Shown: positions 39,635 through 49,058, numbered from the stretch's first letter. The stretch: 64,000 bases of DNA from Colwellia sp. 12G3 (GCF_002836775.1 NZ_PJAQ01000028.1:62001-126000); one strand, 5' to 3'. Numbers and translations are program-made. Notes: a model not told the origin generated them from the sequence alone.

Positions 39635-40681
39635 TTATGCTTTTTGGCTTTGTCGATAATCGCCCGGCGTTTGATTAGTCCAACGTTTAAAAGCACGGTT
39701 AAAGTTACCTACGCTCGAAAAACCGACCAAATAGCCAATTTCACTCAAGCTTAAATGTTGTTGAACAATGTAATTCATCGCTAATTTTTTACGAGTGTTT
39801 TCCAGTATTTCTTTATAACTTGTGCCTTGGTCTTGTAATTTTCGTTGTAAATTACGCAAACTCATCCCAAGGTATTCGGCAATTTCAGTTTGAGAAGGTG
39901 CGCCCAGTGGTAACAATTCAAAAATTTTATTTTTGATTACATGGCTTAAATCATTTTTATCAATTCTTGCCATGAATTCATCAAGCATTTTTTCATGGCT
40001 GTGAGTAATTAAAGGATTACCGCACATTAACTTTTCTTGTGTTTGTTTAAGGTCGAAATAAATAGCGGTTTTATTGCTAGAAAACTCTATTTCACAATTG
40101 AAGAAATTGTCAAGGTAACTCATATCATGATCGGGTTTTGGGTAAGCAAAGCTGATTTTTTTTGGTGAAAAGTCTAACGTAACCAGTTCTCGAGAAAAAC
40201 GAATAATAGTGGCTAAAAAAGTTTCGACTGTGAGCAGTGACAATACCGGTCGGTTTGTTGTTTCATAGGTAATAATTTGCATCTCAAAAACAAACTGCCC
40301 CTTTTCTTCGTAATTAACTAATTGACAGGTATTTGAAACAACACGTTTGTAATGAGCGATACGCTCTAATGCATCTTGCAACGTATTTGAAGACATCATA
40401 GCGTAGCCAAGCGCATGAAACATACCCGGATGAAACTGCTCCGCTACCAAAATAGAAAAGTCATGTCGTGCTAATTTAACATTGCAGTAGTTAAGTAACT
40501 GGGAAAGTTTTTCTGCGGCAATACGAGATTCTTGATCCGCCATCGCATCTTGAGAAATATCACAGGTTTTTAATGCTGCGGCAATATCAATGTTATGCGC
40601 ATCCATAGCCCTTGACGTAGGGATCATCCAGCCGGTTAATGTCGAATAATAATTTTGCACTGCGTTGCCTGAATTTTTCAT
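39635..40681 (-). CDS. AraC-family transcriptional regulator
   Basis: This regulator of about 348 residues has an N-terminal Arabinose_bd/DUF4-like ligand domain of the OruR/ToxT-like group (QFHPGMFHALGYAMMSS and FSILVAEQF). The C-terminal double helix-turn-helix includes SLRNLQRKLQDQGTSYKE and SEIGYLVGFSSVGNFNRAFK followed by PGDYR. Members often sense hydrophobic or aromatic compounds. ATG 40681 is preferred with GGA five bases before it; ATG 40717 has no site. It is divergent from the DUF1302 gene and between the two arms of the large catabolic locus, so it is the likely local activator. Confidence 0.87.
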   Translation of the reverse strand: MKNSGNAVQNYYSTLTGWMIPTSRAMDAHNIDIAAALKTCDISQDAMADQESRIAAEKLSQLLNYCNVKLARHDFSILVAEQFHPGMFHALGYAMMSSNTLQDALERIAHYKRVVSNTCQLVNYEEKGQFVFEMQIITYETTNRPVLSLLTVETFLATIIRFSRELVTLDFSPKKISFAYPKPDHDMSYLDNFFNCEIEFSSNKTAIYFDLKQTQEKLMCGNPLITHSHEKMLDEFMARIDKNDLSHVIKNKIFELLPLGAPSQTEIAEYLGMSLRNLQRKLQDQGTSYKEILENTRKKLAMNYIVQQHLSLSEIGYLVGFSSVGNFNRAFKRWTNQTPGDYRQSQKA

Positions 40682-40758
40682 ATTTTTCCATTCTACGAGT
40701 TTTGCGCGAAATGACAAGAGGTTGGCACATTTAGCGAAATATTAAACTGAACATTGTC

Positions 40759-40796
40759 GTAATGTAATGATGAAGAAACATTACAGTAAGTATTAC
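40759..40796. promoter_or_regulatory. Possible AraC-type operator between divergent genes
   Basis: GTAATGT and ACATTAC form an inverted pair, and a second GTATTAC half lies a turn further. It sits between the AraC-type gene and the DUF1302 start, where an activator site is expected. No consensus is known to me. Confidence 0.3.
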
Positions 40797-40819
40797 AACG
40801 ATAATAATAGGCGAATAAC

Positions 40820-42661
40820 ATGCTAAATAATAACCACAAAATCAAACCATTAGCGCTGGTTGTCGCGATGGCATTTGGTGCATCATCAGCACACGCTGTC
40901 GACTTCAACTTTGGTGAAGACGATGAAATTTTATTGCAAATCAACTCGCAGTTAGACATTGGTTCAAGCTGGCGACTAGGGGATGCTGACCCACGTTTTA
41001 TTGGGAAAACCAATGGCGGAACTGGTGCTACATCAACGACTGATGATGGAAATTTAAACTATGGAAAACATGATGCCTACTCGCAAATAATTAAAGGTGT
41101 GCATGATATACAATTAAGCAAAGGCGATTTTGGCGCTTTTGTACGTTTTAAATATTGGTATGACTATGCGCTTAAAGAGGGTGATGTCAGCCATGGTAAT
41201 TCAAACAATGGCTATACCCCGAATACGCCATTAAGTGATGACGGTTTTGAAAACAACACTAAATTTTCTGGCATAACTTTATTAGATGCCTATGTTTATG
41301 CTTCATTTGATTTAGGCGAAACGCCACTAGACATTCGCTTAGGTAGACAAGTAGTGAGTTGGGGAGAAAGTACTTTTATTCAAGGCGGTATGAATTCATC
41401 AAACCCTTTTGATGTGGCCGCATTAAGACGTCCTGGTGCAGATTTAAAAGAAGGTATTTTACCGGTTGGAATGTTATATGCAAATGCCGGCATTACCGAA
41501 AATTTAAGCATTGAAGGCTTCTATCAGTATGAGTGGGAAAAAACTCAGATTGATGGTTGTGGTACCTATTTTTCAGGAGCTGATTTTGCCGCCACGGGCT
41601 GTAACTCTGTTTCCGTAGGTCCTTTAGGTGATCAAGCAGGATTGGCTGCAGGCTTTGCTGCTGAACGAGTTGCTGATGTTGAACCTGATGACGGAGGTCA
41701 ATATGGTTTGGCAGCGCGTTATTATGCTGCAGAACTAAATGATACTGAGTTTGGTGTGTATTATATGAATATTCATTCACGCCTGCCCCTTATTAACGCT
41801 GTCCGTACTAGCATTCCTTTAGCTACAGGAAATGCCACGCCAGTATTTGTGCCTAAAGCACTTGACCCAACAGGTGGTGCTTTAGCGGCATTAAATCCTG
41901 GTTATAATATTGAATTCCCAGAAGACTTAGCCTTTTATGGGGTGAGTTTTGCCACCAATGTTGCTGGTGTCGCGTTATCAGGTGAAGCTTCTTATAAGCC
42001 TGATACACCGGTACAGATTAGCGGACCAGAAGTACTCAATGCAGCATTATCTGAAGCACCTTTCTTACGCTACAGCCCTAGAGTTACCTCGGTTGGTTAT
42101 GGTGAAGAGGTCAAAGGTTGGGATGCGTTTGATGTCACCCAATTACAGATGACCGCAGTGCAATTTTTTGAGAATACTATGGGTGCTTCGCGAGTAACGA
42201 TTATTGCCGAGGTAGGTATGATTTTAACCGATGGTGTTGAAGATTCTGACCAACATTACGGAAGAAACTCGGTGTTTGGCTTGGGCGACTTTGATGCGGG
42301 TGGCGGCTTAAATTGTGCCAATCTTGTTGGCGCAGGAGCGTTATCGGGCGATTGTCGTACAGATGGTTTTGTTACTGATAATGCATGGGGATATCGCATG
42401 CGTGGTGTTTGGCAATATTCTGATGTATTTGCTGGCGTATCGTTAAAACCAACCATCTCTTGGGCACATGATGTCAGTGGCTACTCACCAGACCCCGCTC
42501 AACAATTTCATGAGGGACGAAAAAATCTAGGCTTTTCTTTAGAAGCAGCATACCAGCAGAAATATACTGCCACCGTAGGCTACAACAACTATTCAGGTGG
42601 TAGTCATAATATTCTAGAAGATAAAGACTTAATATCGCTGTCATTTGGCATTTCATATTAA
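40820..42661 (+). CDS. DUF1302 outer-membrane protein
   Basis: This 613-residue protein has a signal peptide cut near SSAHA. It starts with the family opening VDFNFGEDDEILLQINSQLDIGSSWRLG and has LGRQVVSWGES further on. Alternating strand pattern throughout and the final aromatic SLSFGISY suggest an outer-membrane beta-barrel. DUF1302 and DUF1329 proteins nearly always occur together and are linked with uptake or handling of hydrophobic compounds such as hydrocarbons and steroids, though the mechanism is not settled. AGGCG lies before the ATG. It forms an operon with the DUF1329, GMC, DUF1145 and sulfatase genes on the plus strand. Confidence 0.9.
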   Translation: MLNNNHKIKPLALVVAMAFGASSAHAVDFNFGEDDEILLQINSQLDIGSSWRLGDADPRFIGKTNGGTGATSTTDDGNLNYGKHDAYSQIIKGVHDIQLSKGDFGAFVRFKYWYDYALKEGDVSHGNSNNGYTPNTPLSDDGFENNTKFSGITLLDAYVYASFDLGETPLDIRLGRQVVSWGESTFIQGGMNSSNPFDVAALRRPGADLKEGILPVGMLYANAGITENLSIEGFYQYEWEKTQIDGCGTYFSGADFAATGCNSVSVGPLGDQAGLAAGFAAERVADVEPDDGGQYGLAARYYAAELNDTEFGVYYMNIHSRLPLINAVRTSIPLATGNATPVFVPKALDPTGGALAALNPGYNIEFPEDLAFYGVSFATNVAGVALSGEASYKPDTPVQISGPEVLNAALSEAPFLRYSPRVTSVGYGEEVKGWDAFDVTQLQMTAVQFFENTMGASRVTIIAEVGMILTDGVEDSDQHYGRNSVFGLGDFDAGGGLNCANLVGAGALSGDCRTDGFVTDNAWGYRMRGVWQYSDVFAGVSLKPTISWAHDVSGYSPDPAQQFHEGRKNLGFSLEAAYQQKYTATVGYNNYSGGSHNILEDKDLISLSFGISY

Positions 42662-42700
42662 TTAACATATTCATTGTATTGCAAAAACATTAAGAGAATC

Positions 42701-44065
42701 ATGATGAAAAAATATATTACAACAGCAAGTTTACTATTGTTATCGCTAGCAACCAGTGCTGCATTTGCAAAAGTCAGCCCACAAGAAGCCGATAAATTAG
42801 GTAATACGCTGACACCATTAGGTGCAGAAATGGCTGCCAATGCAGAAGAAACTATCCCTGCTTGGACCGGGGGACTAACGAGTAAAAACTCAACTAAAAG
42901 CAACGACTCTGGACGTCCTGAAAATCCTTTCTCAACAGACAAACCACTCTTTGAAATAACCAGTGCTAATTTTAGTGACTACAAAGCGAACTTAAGTGCA
43001 GGTCAAATCGCAATGTTTACTAAGTATGCTGATTATAAAATGCCTATTTATAAAACAAGAAGAACCGCTGCATACGCTGATGAACTTTATGATGTCGTTA
43101 AGAAAAATGCGACAACCGCTGAATTGGTGCAGTCGGGTAACGGTGTTGCTAATTTTGATACAACAATCCCCTTTCCTATTGCTAAAAATGGCTCTGAGGT
43201 TATTTGGAATCACATAACTCGCTTTCGTGGTGGCACGGCTAAACGTTTTACCACCACCATTCCTGTGCAATCAAATGGCTCATTTGTACCCGTTAAAATG
43301 AATGACCAGTTAGTGTGGCCTGAATTTTTAGAAGGTGGCCGTGATGATAAAAAAGATGACAATATTTTGTTTTATTATCTTTCTCAAATTACCGCTCCTG
43401 CACGTTTAACAGGCACAGCTTTATTGGTACATGAAACAATGGACCAAGTAAAAGAAGCGCGTAAAGCGTGGGTTTATAATTCTGGCCAACGTCGTGTTCG
43501 TCGCGCACCAAACGTTGCTTATGACGGACCTGGTCAAGGTACCGATGGTTTAAGAGCCTCTGATAACTATGACATGTACAACGGAGCACCTGATCGTTAT
43601 GACTGGAAATTAGTCGGTAAAAAAGAACTTTATATCCCTTATAATTCTTATAACTTGCTTGATACAACAGCAAAATATGATGACGTAATACAACAAGGTC
43701 ATTTGAATGCTAGTTTTCTACGCTATGAATTACACCGTGTTTGGCAAGTTGAGGCTACCCTAAAAGAAGGTACTAGGCATATTTATGCGAAACGTACCTT
43801 CTTTATTGACGAAGATACATGGGGTGCCTCTGTTATCGATCAATATGATGGCCGTGGTGAGTTATGGAAGTTATCTGAAGCGCATAATATTCAGTTTTAT
43901 GATGTTGATACCCCATGGATGGTTGCAGAAACGTTATATGACTTAAGCTCTGGACGATACTTGGTTACTGGGTTAAGCAATGAAGAACCGACCTTTATGA
44001 TTTGGGGCAAAAAAGTCAACAGAACAGACTTTTCCACCTCTGCGCTTAGACGTTTAGGACGATAA
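42701..44065 (+). CDS. DUF1329 exported protein
   Basis: This protein of about 454 residues has a signal peptide ending in AAFA. Its family-typical start is KVSPQEADKLGNTLTPLGAE followed by ETIPAWTGGL. Other family marks are MFTKYADYKMPIYKTRR, VRRAPNVAYDGPGQGTDGLR and the final RYLVTGLSNEE with FSTSALRRLGR. The family has a LolB-like fold and is expected in the periplasm or on the outer membrane's inner face, working with DUF1302. I use the ATG at 42701 with AAGAGA before it; a TTG at 42674 lies in the same frame but would spoil the signal peptide. Confidence 0.9.
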   Translation: MMKKYITTASLLLLSLATSAAFAKVSPQEADKLGNTLTPLGAEMAANAEETIPAWTGGLTSKNSTKSNDSGRPENPFSTDKPLFEITSANFSDYKANLSAGQIAMFTKYADYKMPIYKTRRTAAYADELYDVVKKNATTAELVQSGNGVANFDTTIPFPIAKNGSEVIWNHITRFRGGTAKRFTTTIPVQSNGSFVPVKMNDQLVWPEFLEGGRDDKKDDNILFYYLSQITAPARLTGTALLVHETMDQVKEARKAWVYNSGQRRVRRAPNVAYDGPGQGTDGLRASDNYDMYNGAPDRYDWKLVGKKELYIPYNSYNLLDTTAKYDDVIQQGHLNASFLRYELHRVWQVEATLKEGTRHIYAKRTFFIDEDTWGASVIDQYDGRGELWKLSEAHNIQFYDVDTPWMVAETLYDLSSGRYLVTGLSNEEPTFMIWGKKVNRTDFSTSALRRLGR

Positions 44066-44103
44066 TTACTATTTAGTTAATAGTTAATTCGTATAATAAA
44101 ATA

Positions 44104-44128
44104 GGGTAAATGTTAATAGCATTTACCC
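44104..44128. promoter_or_regulatory. Hairpin between DUF1329 and GMC genes
   Basis: GGGTAAATG pairs perfectly with CATTTACCC around a seven-base loop. No T-run follows. It may stabilise the upstream mRNA or lower expression of the downstream genes. Confidence 0.45.
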
Positions 44129-44192
44129 GCTATTACATACACAGACTTAAGATGTTTTTAAGGATGAATAGTAGAACTTTAAGGTAAGGTAT

Positions 44193-45812
44193 ATGAATAA
44201 ATCGCATCATAACGACTTTGACTACATTATAGTTGGCGGGGGATCTGCGGGCTGTGTTTTGGCGAATAGGTTAACTGAAAATGGAAAATTTACTGTCTGT
44301 TTATTAGAGGCAGGTAGTGATAATAATTCTATGTTAGTTAATACCCCTGGCGCATTTTCAGCCTTTATGTTTTTGAAAAAATTCAATTGGAGTTTCAATG
44401 CTAAGCCTAAAAATGATATTCGCCATGGTGCCCCCTTATTTGTGCCACGTGGACGTGGCTTAGGTGGAAGTTCAGCGACTAATGCCATGCTTTATATACG
44501 TGGCCAAAAACAAGATTATGACCATTGGGCAGAACTAGGTAATGAGGGTTGGTCATTTGACGATATATTGCCTTATTTTAAGAAGTCGGAAACCAATAGC
44601 CGTGGTGAAAGTGAATTGCACGGCGGCGAAGGTCCCTTACAAGTGACTGACCGCCCTATTTTCTATGAGATCAGTAAACGATATATTGACGCTAGCCAAC
44701 AAGCTGGCTTTAAAGTTACCGATGATTTTAATGGTAGTGAGCAAGAAGGGGTTGGTTATTACCAGTGCACAATAAAAGATGGTAAGCGTTGTTCTGCTGC
44801 TCATGCTTATTTGTTGCCGGTACTGTCCAGAGATAATCTTACCGTATTAACCCACGCACAAGTGAGTAAAGTACTACTAAAAGACAAAGAAGCCTATGGC
44901 GTCGAAGTTTTCATTAAAGGTAAAAAGAGCACCTTAACAGCGAATAAAGAAGTCATTTTAAGTGGTGGTAGTATCGCTTCACCACAGCTATTAATGTTAT
45001 CTGGCATTGGTGATAAAAACGAACTAAAACAACACGGTATAAATTGTGTACATGAACTTAAAGGCGTTGGGAAAAACTTACGAGAGCATGTAGATGCCTG
45101 TGTATTGGTAAAAAGTAAAAAAACAGATGGCTTTACCCTCTCAGTTACAGGCTTACTGAAAATGCTACCAGAAACCGTGAAATATATAACGGGGAGAAAA
45201 GGTAAACTTGCTAATACTATTGTAGAAGCGGGTGGCTTTATTAAGTCAAATGACAATCAAGACAGACCCGATATTCAATTGCATATGTTGCCTTTATTAT
45301 ATGACGATAATGGCAGAGATTTTAAATTGTTATCACAACATGGATTTTCGTGTCATGTCTGTGTACTTCGTCCGGAAAGTACCGGTACTGTGTCGTTAAA
45401 ATCGGCTAACTACCAAGATGCGCCGGAGATAGATTTTAATTTACTTTCTGATAAAGACGGCAAAGACAAAGCCGTTTTAATTAATGGTATGCGACAGCTG
45501 CGCAAAATATTATCTGCTCCTGCATTAGCACAACATTATGATAATGAAATTCACCCAGGCACGGCTTTTGAAACTGACGAACAAATTTTTGCTAAGACTA
45601 AAGAGCGTTTAGGCACCGTTTTTCATCCGGTAGGCACATGTAAAATGGGCAATGATGAAATGGCGGTGGTTGATAATCATCTGAGAGTACACGGTATTGA
45701 TAAGCTCAGAGTAATAGACGCTTCTATTATGCCGACACTTATCAGTGGTAATACCAATGCTCCTACCATGGCTATTGCCGAAAAAGTTGCCGATATGATG
45801 CTGGCACAATAA
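44193..45812 (+). CDS. GMC-family FAD alcohol dehydrogenase/oxidase
   Basis: This flavoprotein of 539 residues belongs to the glucose-methanol-choline family, near AlkJ/choline dehydrogenase. FAD motifs are DYIIVGGGSAGCVLANRL and, 30 residues on, LLEAG. GRGLGGSSATNAMLYIRGQ and GGSIASPQLLMLSGIG are the two signature blocks. The catalytic histidine is in FHPVGTCKMG and the second conserved residue is asparagine in SGNTNAPTMAIAEK. No signal peptide is present, so it acts in the cytoplasm or at the membrane. Between DUF1329 and a sulfatase gene it would oxidise a primary alcohol to the aldehyde that the dehydrogenase at 34496-35911 can take. Confidence 0.9.
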   Translation: MNKSHHNDFDYIIVGGGSAGCVLANRLTENGKFTVCLLEAGSDNNSMLVNTPGAFSAFMFLKKFNWSFNAKPKNDIRHGAPLFVPRGRGLGGSSATNAMLYIRGQKQDYDHWAELGNEGWSFDDILPYFKKSETNSRGESELHGGEGPLQVTDRPIFYEISKRYIDASQQAGFKVTDDFNGSEQEGVGYYQCTIKDGKRCSAAHAYLLPVLSRDNLTVLTHAQVSKVLLKDKEAYGVEVFIKGKKSTLTANKEVILSGGSIASPQLLMLSGIGDKNELKQHGINCVHELKGVGKNLREHVDACVLVKSKKTDGFTLSVTGLLKMLPETVKYITGRKGKLANTIVEAGGFIKSNDNQDRPDIQLHMLPLLYDDNGRDFKLLSQHGFSCHVCVLRPESTGTVSLKSANYQDAPEIDFNLLSDKDGKDKAVLINGMRQLRKILSAPALAQHYDNEIHPGTAFETDEQIFAKTKERLGTVFHPVGTCKMGNDEMAVVDNHLRVHGIDKLRVIDASIMPTLISGNTNAPTMAIAEKVADMMLAQ

Positions 45813-45827
45813 TTAAGGAAAGAACCA

Positions 45828-46094
45828 ATGTTTAATTTCATTATATACAGTACAAAATTCTTACTGGTTGGGTTGTGGATTTTAGCGATATCAGGCCTAT
45901 TATCCCTATCACCGCTACCAGCCGAGTATCAATTTTATATGCTAGCTTTAGCTGGTGCTGTGCTTTTGGTACATTTTATTGAGTTTTTGGCGATGAAAAA
46001 TAAAATAAAAAATCACAGCAGTAAAGAAATGAGCTTTATACAAACTATGCTTTGGGGCTTTGGTTATTGGCTGCCTTTACTCAAAAATAGTTAA
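45828..46094 (+). CDS. DUF1145 small membrane protein
   Basis: This 88-residue membrane protein has two hydrophobic helices (FLLVGLWILAISGLLSL and FYMLALAGAVLLVHFIEFL). A third follows near the C-terminus (MLWGFGYWLPLL). The order and the H-F-I-E-F end of helix 2 match DUF1145 (YhhL-like). The function is unknown. AAGGAAAG lies before the ATG, and it starts 15 bases after the GMC gene, so it is part of the same operon. Its constant use here next to lipid-type oxidation genes may mean a role in membrane handling of the substrate, which is inference. Confidence 0.75.
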   Translation: MFNFIIYSTKFLLVGLWILAISGLLSLSPLPAEYQFYMLALAGAVLLVHFIEFLAMKNKIKNHSSKEMSFIQTMLWGFGYWLPLLKNS

Positions 46095-46230
46095 TGACTT
46101 AAGTGCTACACACAAATAATTTTTTGTCCTGATTCATCATAATAATTAATGACGAATATATTTCCGTGTCCAAACGGTCAAAATTTAGCGTATTAAAATC
46201 ATTATCATTGACACACAAAGGAAAAATAAA

Positions 46231-47769
46231 ATGAAGATACAATTTAAACGTTTAACATTAGGTATTGGCCTGATGCTAAATGCAGGAGCAGCCTTCGCAG
46301 CTGATAAGCCCAATATTTTGTTTTTTTGGGGCGATGATATTGGTCGCACCAACATTAGCGCCTACAGTCACGGTATTATGGGTTATCAAACACCTAACAT
46401 CGACCGTATTGCTAAAGAAGGCATGATGTTTACCGATTATTATGGTGATCAAAGTTGTACTGCAGGTCGCTCTACTTTTTTAACTGGGCAATCCGGTTTA
46501 CGTACCGGTATGACAAAAGTTGGTTTACCCGGTGCTAAAGAAGGTATTCAAGATAGAGATATCACCATAGCCGAAATGCTCAAAGCTAAAGGTTACACCA
46601 CAGGTCAGTTTGGTAAAAACCACTTAGGTGATAAAGATAAACATTTACCAACCAATCATGGTTTTGATGAGTTTTTTGGTAACCTTTATCATTTAAATGC
46701 AGAGGAAGAACCAGAAGATCCAGATTACCCTAAAGACCCAGCGTTTAAGAAACGATTTGGTCCGCGTGGTGTCATTCATTCTTATGCCGATGGAAAAATT
46801 GAAGATACGGGTCCGCTAACCAAGAAACGTATGGAAACCGCTGATGATGAGTTTATTGCGGCGGCACAAAAATTTGTCGCTAAAGCAGTAAAAGCCAAAA
46901 AACCATTTTTTGTTTGGGTAAATACTGCAGGAATGCACTTTAGAACACACATTAACCCAAAACATGTCGGTTTATCTGGGCAAGGTTTTTATAACGATGT
47001 CATGGTCGCTCACGATAACCATGTGGGTATGATGTTAGATCAATTAGAGACGTTAAAAATTGCTGACAATACTATTGTAATGTATTCAACTGATAATGGT
47101 GTTCATTATAATACTTGGCCTGATGCAGGCGTTACTCCGTTTGATGGCGAGAAAAACAGTGAAAAAGAAGGTGCTTATCGCGTACCTATGATGGTTCGCT
47201 GGCCTGGCAAAATCAAAGCGGGCTCTATTTCAAATGAGATCATGGCACATTTAGATTGGATGCCCACGCTAGCAGCAGTCACAGGAGATACTCAACTGAA
47301 GCAAGATATGCTTAAAGGTGAACGTCGCTTTGGTAATAAACAAGAAAAGATTCATCTTGATGGCTTTAACATGCTTCCGCACTTAACGGGTAAATCAGAA
47401 AAAGGTGCGCGTAATATCTATCATTATTTGAATGATGAAGGCTTTCCTGTTGCGATTCGTATAGGTGATTGGAAAATGGTTTATGCTGAAAACCGAGGTA
47501 AAACCCTAGCACTTTGGGCCGAACCTTTCACTATGCTTAGAATGCCTAAAATTCAAAATTTACGTCGTGATCCTTGGAGCAAAGCAGAAGAAAACTCTAA
47601 TTCATATTACGATTGGATGATTGATAAAGCCCCTTATATTTATTTAGGTTTATCTGAAACGGCTAAATTTCTTTCAACCTTTAAACAGTATCCACCAAGC
47701 CAACCTACCGGCTCTTGGTCAGTTGAAGCGGTTTATGATAAATTCTTAAGTAAATCTGAAGGTAAATAG
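46231..47769 (+). CDS. Formylglycine-type sulfatase, exported
   Basis: This arylsulfatase-family hydrolase of 512 residues has a signal peptide ending in AAFA, so it acts in the periplasm. The metal site begins NILFFWGDDIGRTN. The formylglycine motif is C76-T-A-G-R80 in QSCTAGRSTFLTGQ, needing maturation of the cysteine by a formylglycine-generating or anSME enzyme not seen here. GKNHLGDKD and the later YSTDNGVHYNTWPD supply further metal and catalytic residues. The substrate cannot be read. Next to alcohol and aldehyde oxidation genes a sulfate ester of an alcohol or sterol is a reasonable guess. AAGGAAAA lies before the ATG, and a strong terminator follows the gene. Confidence 0.9.
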   Translation: MKIQFKRLTLGIGLMLNAGAAFAADKPNILFFWGDDIGRTNISAYSHGIMGYQTPNIDRIAKEGMMFTDYYGDQSCTAGRSTFLTGQSGLRTGMTKVGLPGAKEGIQDRDITIAEMLKAKGYTTGQFGKNHLGDKDKHLPTNHGFDEFFGNLYHLNAEEEPEDPDYPKDPAFKKRFGPRGVIHSYADGKIEDTGPLTKKRMETADDEFIAAAQKFVAKAVKAKKPFFVWVNTAGMHFRTHINPKHVGLSGQGFYNDVMVAHDNHVGMMLDQLETLKIADNTIVMYSTDNGVHYNTWPDAGVTPFDGEKNSEKEGAYRVPMMVRWPGKIKAGSISNEIMAHLDWMPTLAAVTGDTQLKQDMLKGERRFGNKQEKIHLDGFNMLPHLTGKSEKGARNIYHYLNDEGFPVAIRIGDWKMVYAENRGKTLALWAEPFTMLRMPKIQNLRRDPWSKAEENSNSYYDWMIDKAPYIYLGLSETAKFLSTFKQYPPSQPTGSWSVEAVYDKFLSKSEGK

Positions 47770-47787
47770 TCAACCTTCTCACTACCT

Positions 47788-47818
47788 AGCCCGAGCATCA
47801 ATGTTTCGGGCTTTTTTT
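47788..47818 (+). terminator. Rho-independent terminator after the sulfatase gene
   Basis: AGCCCGA pairs with TCGGGCT around an 11-base loop and is followed by six or more Ts. It lies 18 bases past the stop and ends the plus-strand operon. Confidence 0.9.
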
Positions 47819-47841
47819 AACCTTTAAATAATAAATTACTT

Positions 47842-47932
47842 TAAAGTTTGTGATCTTGTACTGCACAGCGAAAATACATCAAAGCAACACTGACGTAGAG
47901 TATTTTAGCTAGCACAAGTGAACAGTAGCAGC
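47842..47932 (-). repeat. Interspersed repeat, diverged copy D
   Basis: On the minus strand it has the shared ends CACTTGTGCTAGCTAAAATA and ACAAGATCACAAACTTT found in copies A and B, but its middle is different. It lies between the sulfatase terminator and galM. Confidence 0.65.
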
Positions 47933-47992
47933 CTAACCTTAAGGCTACCTATAGCCGTACCATTGCCTGATGCATGACAATTAATAGCGCGG

Positions 47993-49000
47993 CTATGTTA
48001 TTGATTCAAATTTATAAATAATTTGTCGCTGATATTCTTGATGGGGCTGTAAGATATTACTAGGAAAATGTTTGTTATTTTCTGCGTCAGTATAATTTTG
48101 CGCCTCTAAGCACAAGCCTTGGTAAGGCGTAAACTTTCCGTTTAAATAGAAGCCAGTATAAAGCTGAATTGCACTCTGATCCGTGTAGACAGATAAACTA
48201 ATTTGATTCTGCCAAGACGTTAGCACCGCTTTCGGCTCACCAAAAGGTGTGCTATCCAGAACAAAACAATGATCATAGCCCTTTTTTTCTTGAAGAGATT
48301 CATCTTGAGAGTTCTGCTGTCGATCGCCAATACAAGCGGGTTCTCTAAAATTATAATCAGTCTCAGCAACGGCAACTATTTTACCCGTTGGAATATTAGC
48401 AGCATCCGTTTCGAGGAATGCCGATGACATCATTTGCAAATATAATGACTGGCAGTCATTTTCACCCAGAGTAAAGTAAGCATGATTGGTCAAATTGATT
48501 ACTGTGACTAAGTTAGTATTAGCTGAGTAATTTATGCTGAGTTTATTATCCGTACTTAACTGATAAGTAACAGATAAGGTTAATTCCCCAGGAAAACCTT
48601 GGTCTCCACAAGGAGAAATTAATGATAAAGTCACTGAAGTACTGGTGAGGCTTTGCCTATCTATTTGCCAATAACGAAAAGCAAAATTATCATTCCCACC
48701 ATGTAAACAATTTTCACCGTCGTTTTGAGGTAACTGATATTGCTTACCGTCTAGCTGAAATTTACCACCTGAAATACGATTACATACTCGGCCACAGGTT
48801 GCGCCTAAATAGAACTCATCAGTTAGATACTGCTGCGGCGAAGCATAGCCCAGTGTCATTTCCGTTGGTATAGTATTCACGGGAAATTTAATTGATTTAA
48901 TTCGGGCACCCAAATTAATAATTTCAACAGACATGCCATAGTTATTGGTCAGTGTTACTGTTGCCAGTTCCTCTGCGAGTGCTGTGTTCACGTTAATCAT
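47993..49000 (-). CDS. galM: Aldose 1-epimerase (mutarotase)
   Basis: This enzyme interconverts alpha and beta galactose (and glucose) for galactokinase. The chain of 335 residues has the GalM motifs LGYASPQQYLTDEFYLGATCGRVCNRI, NDGENCLHGG, the NLTNHAYFTLG block with the catalytic histidine, and GLCLEAQNYTDAENN with the catalytic glutamate. I chose ATG 49000 because AAGGAG lies four bases before it; the open frame to 49102 would run into the symporter gene. It is the last gene of the gal operon. A stem-loop at 49018-49043 lies right before it, so it may be expressed at a lower level or by read-through. Confidence 0.92.
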   Translation of the reverse strand: MINVNTALAEELATVTLTNNYGMSVEIINLGARIKSIKFPVNTIPTEMTLGYASPQQYLTDEFYLGATCGRVCNRISGGKFQLDGKQYQLPQNDGENCLHGGNDNFAFRYWQIDRQSLTSTSVTLSLISPCGDQGFPGELTLSVTYQLSTDNKLSINYSANTNLVTVINLTNHAYFTLGENDCQSLYLQMMSSAFLETDAANIPTGKIVAVAETDYNFREPACIGDRQQNSQDESLQEKKGYDHCFVLDSTPFGEPKAVLTSWQNQISLSVYTDQSAIQLYTGFYLNGKFTPYQGLCLEAQNYTDAENNKHFPSNILQPHQEYQRQIIYKFESIT

Positions 49001-49017
49001 TAAGCTCCTTGAAAAGT

Positions 49018-49043
49018 AAAAAGGCCAATAACTTGGCCTTTTT
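49018..49043 (-). terminator. Intra-operon terminator between sglT and galM
   Basis: AAAAAGGCCA pairs perfectly with TGGCCTTTTT around a six-base loop, giving a T-run on the minus strand. The stem ends 18 bases before the galM start codon, just ahead of its ribosome site. Confidence 0.85.
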
Positions 49044-49058
49044 CTATTGATGTTTTGT

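Noticed and set aside
42674..42700. Upstream TTG start of the DUF1329 gene
   Set aside because: It would place extra polar residues before a good signal peptide; the ATG at 42701 has the better ribosome site.
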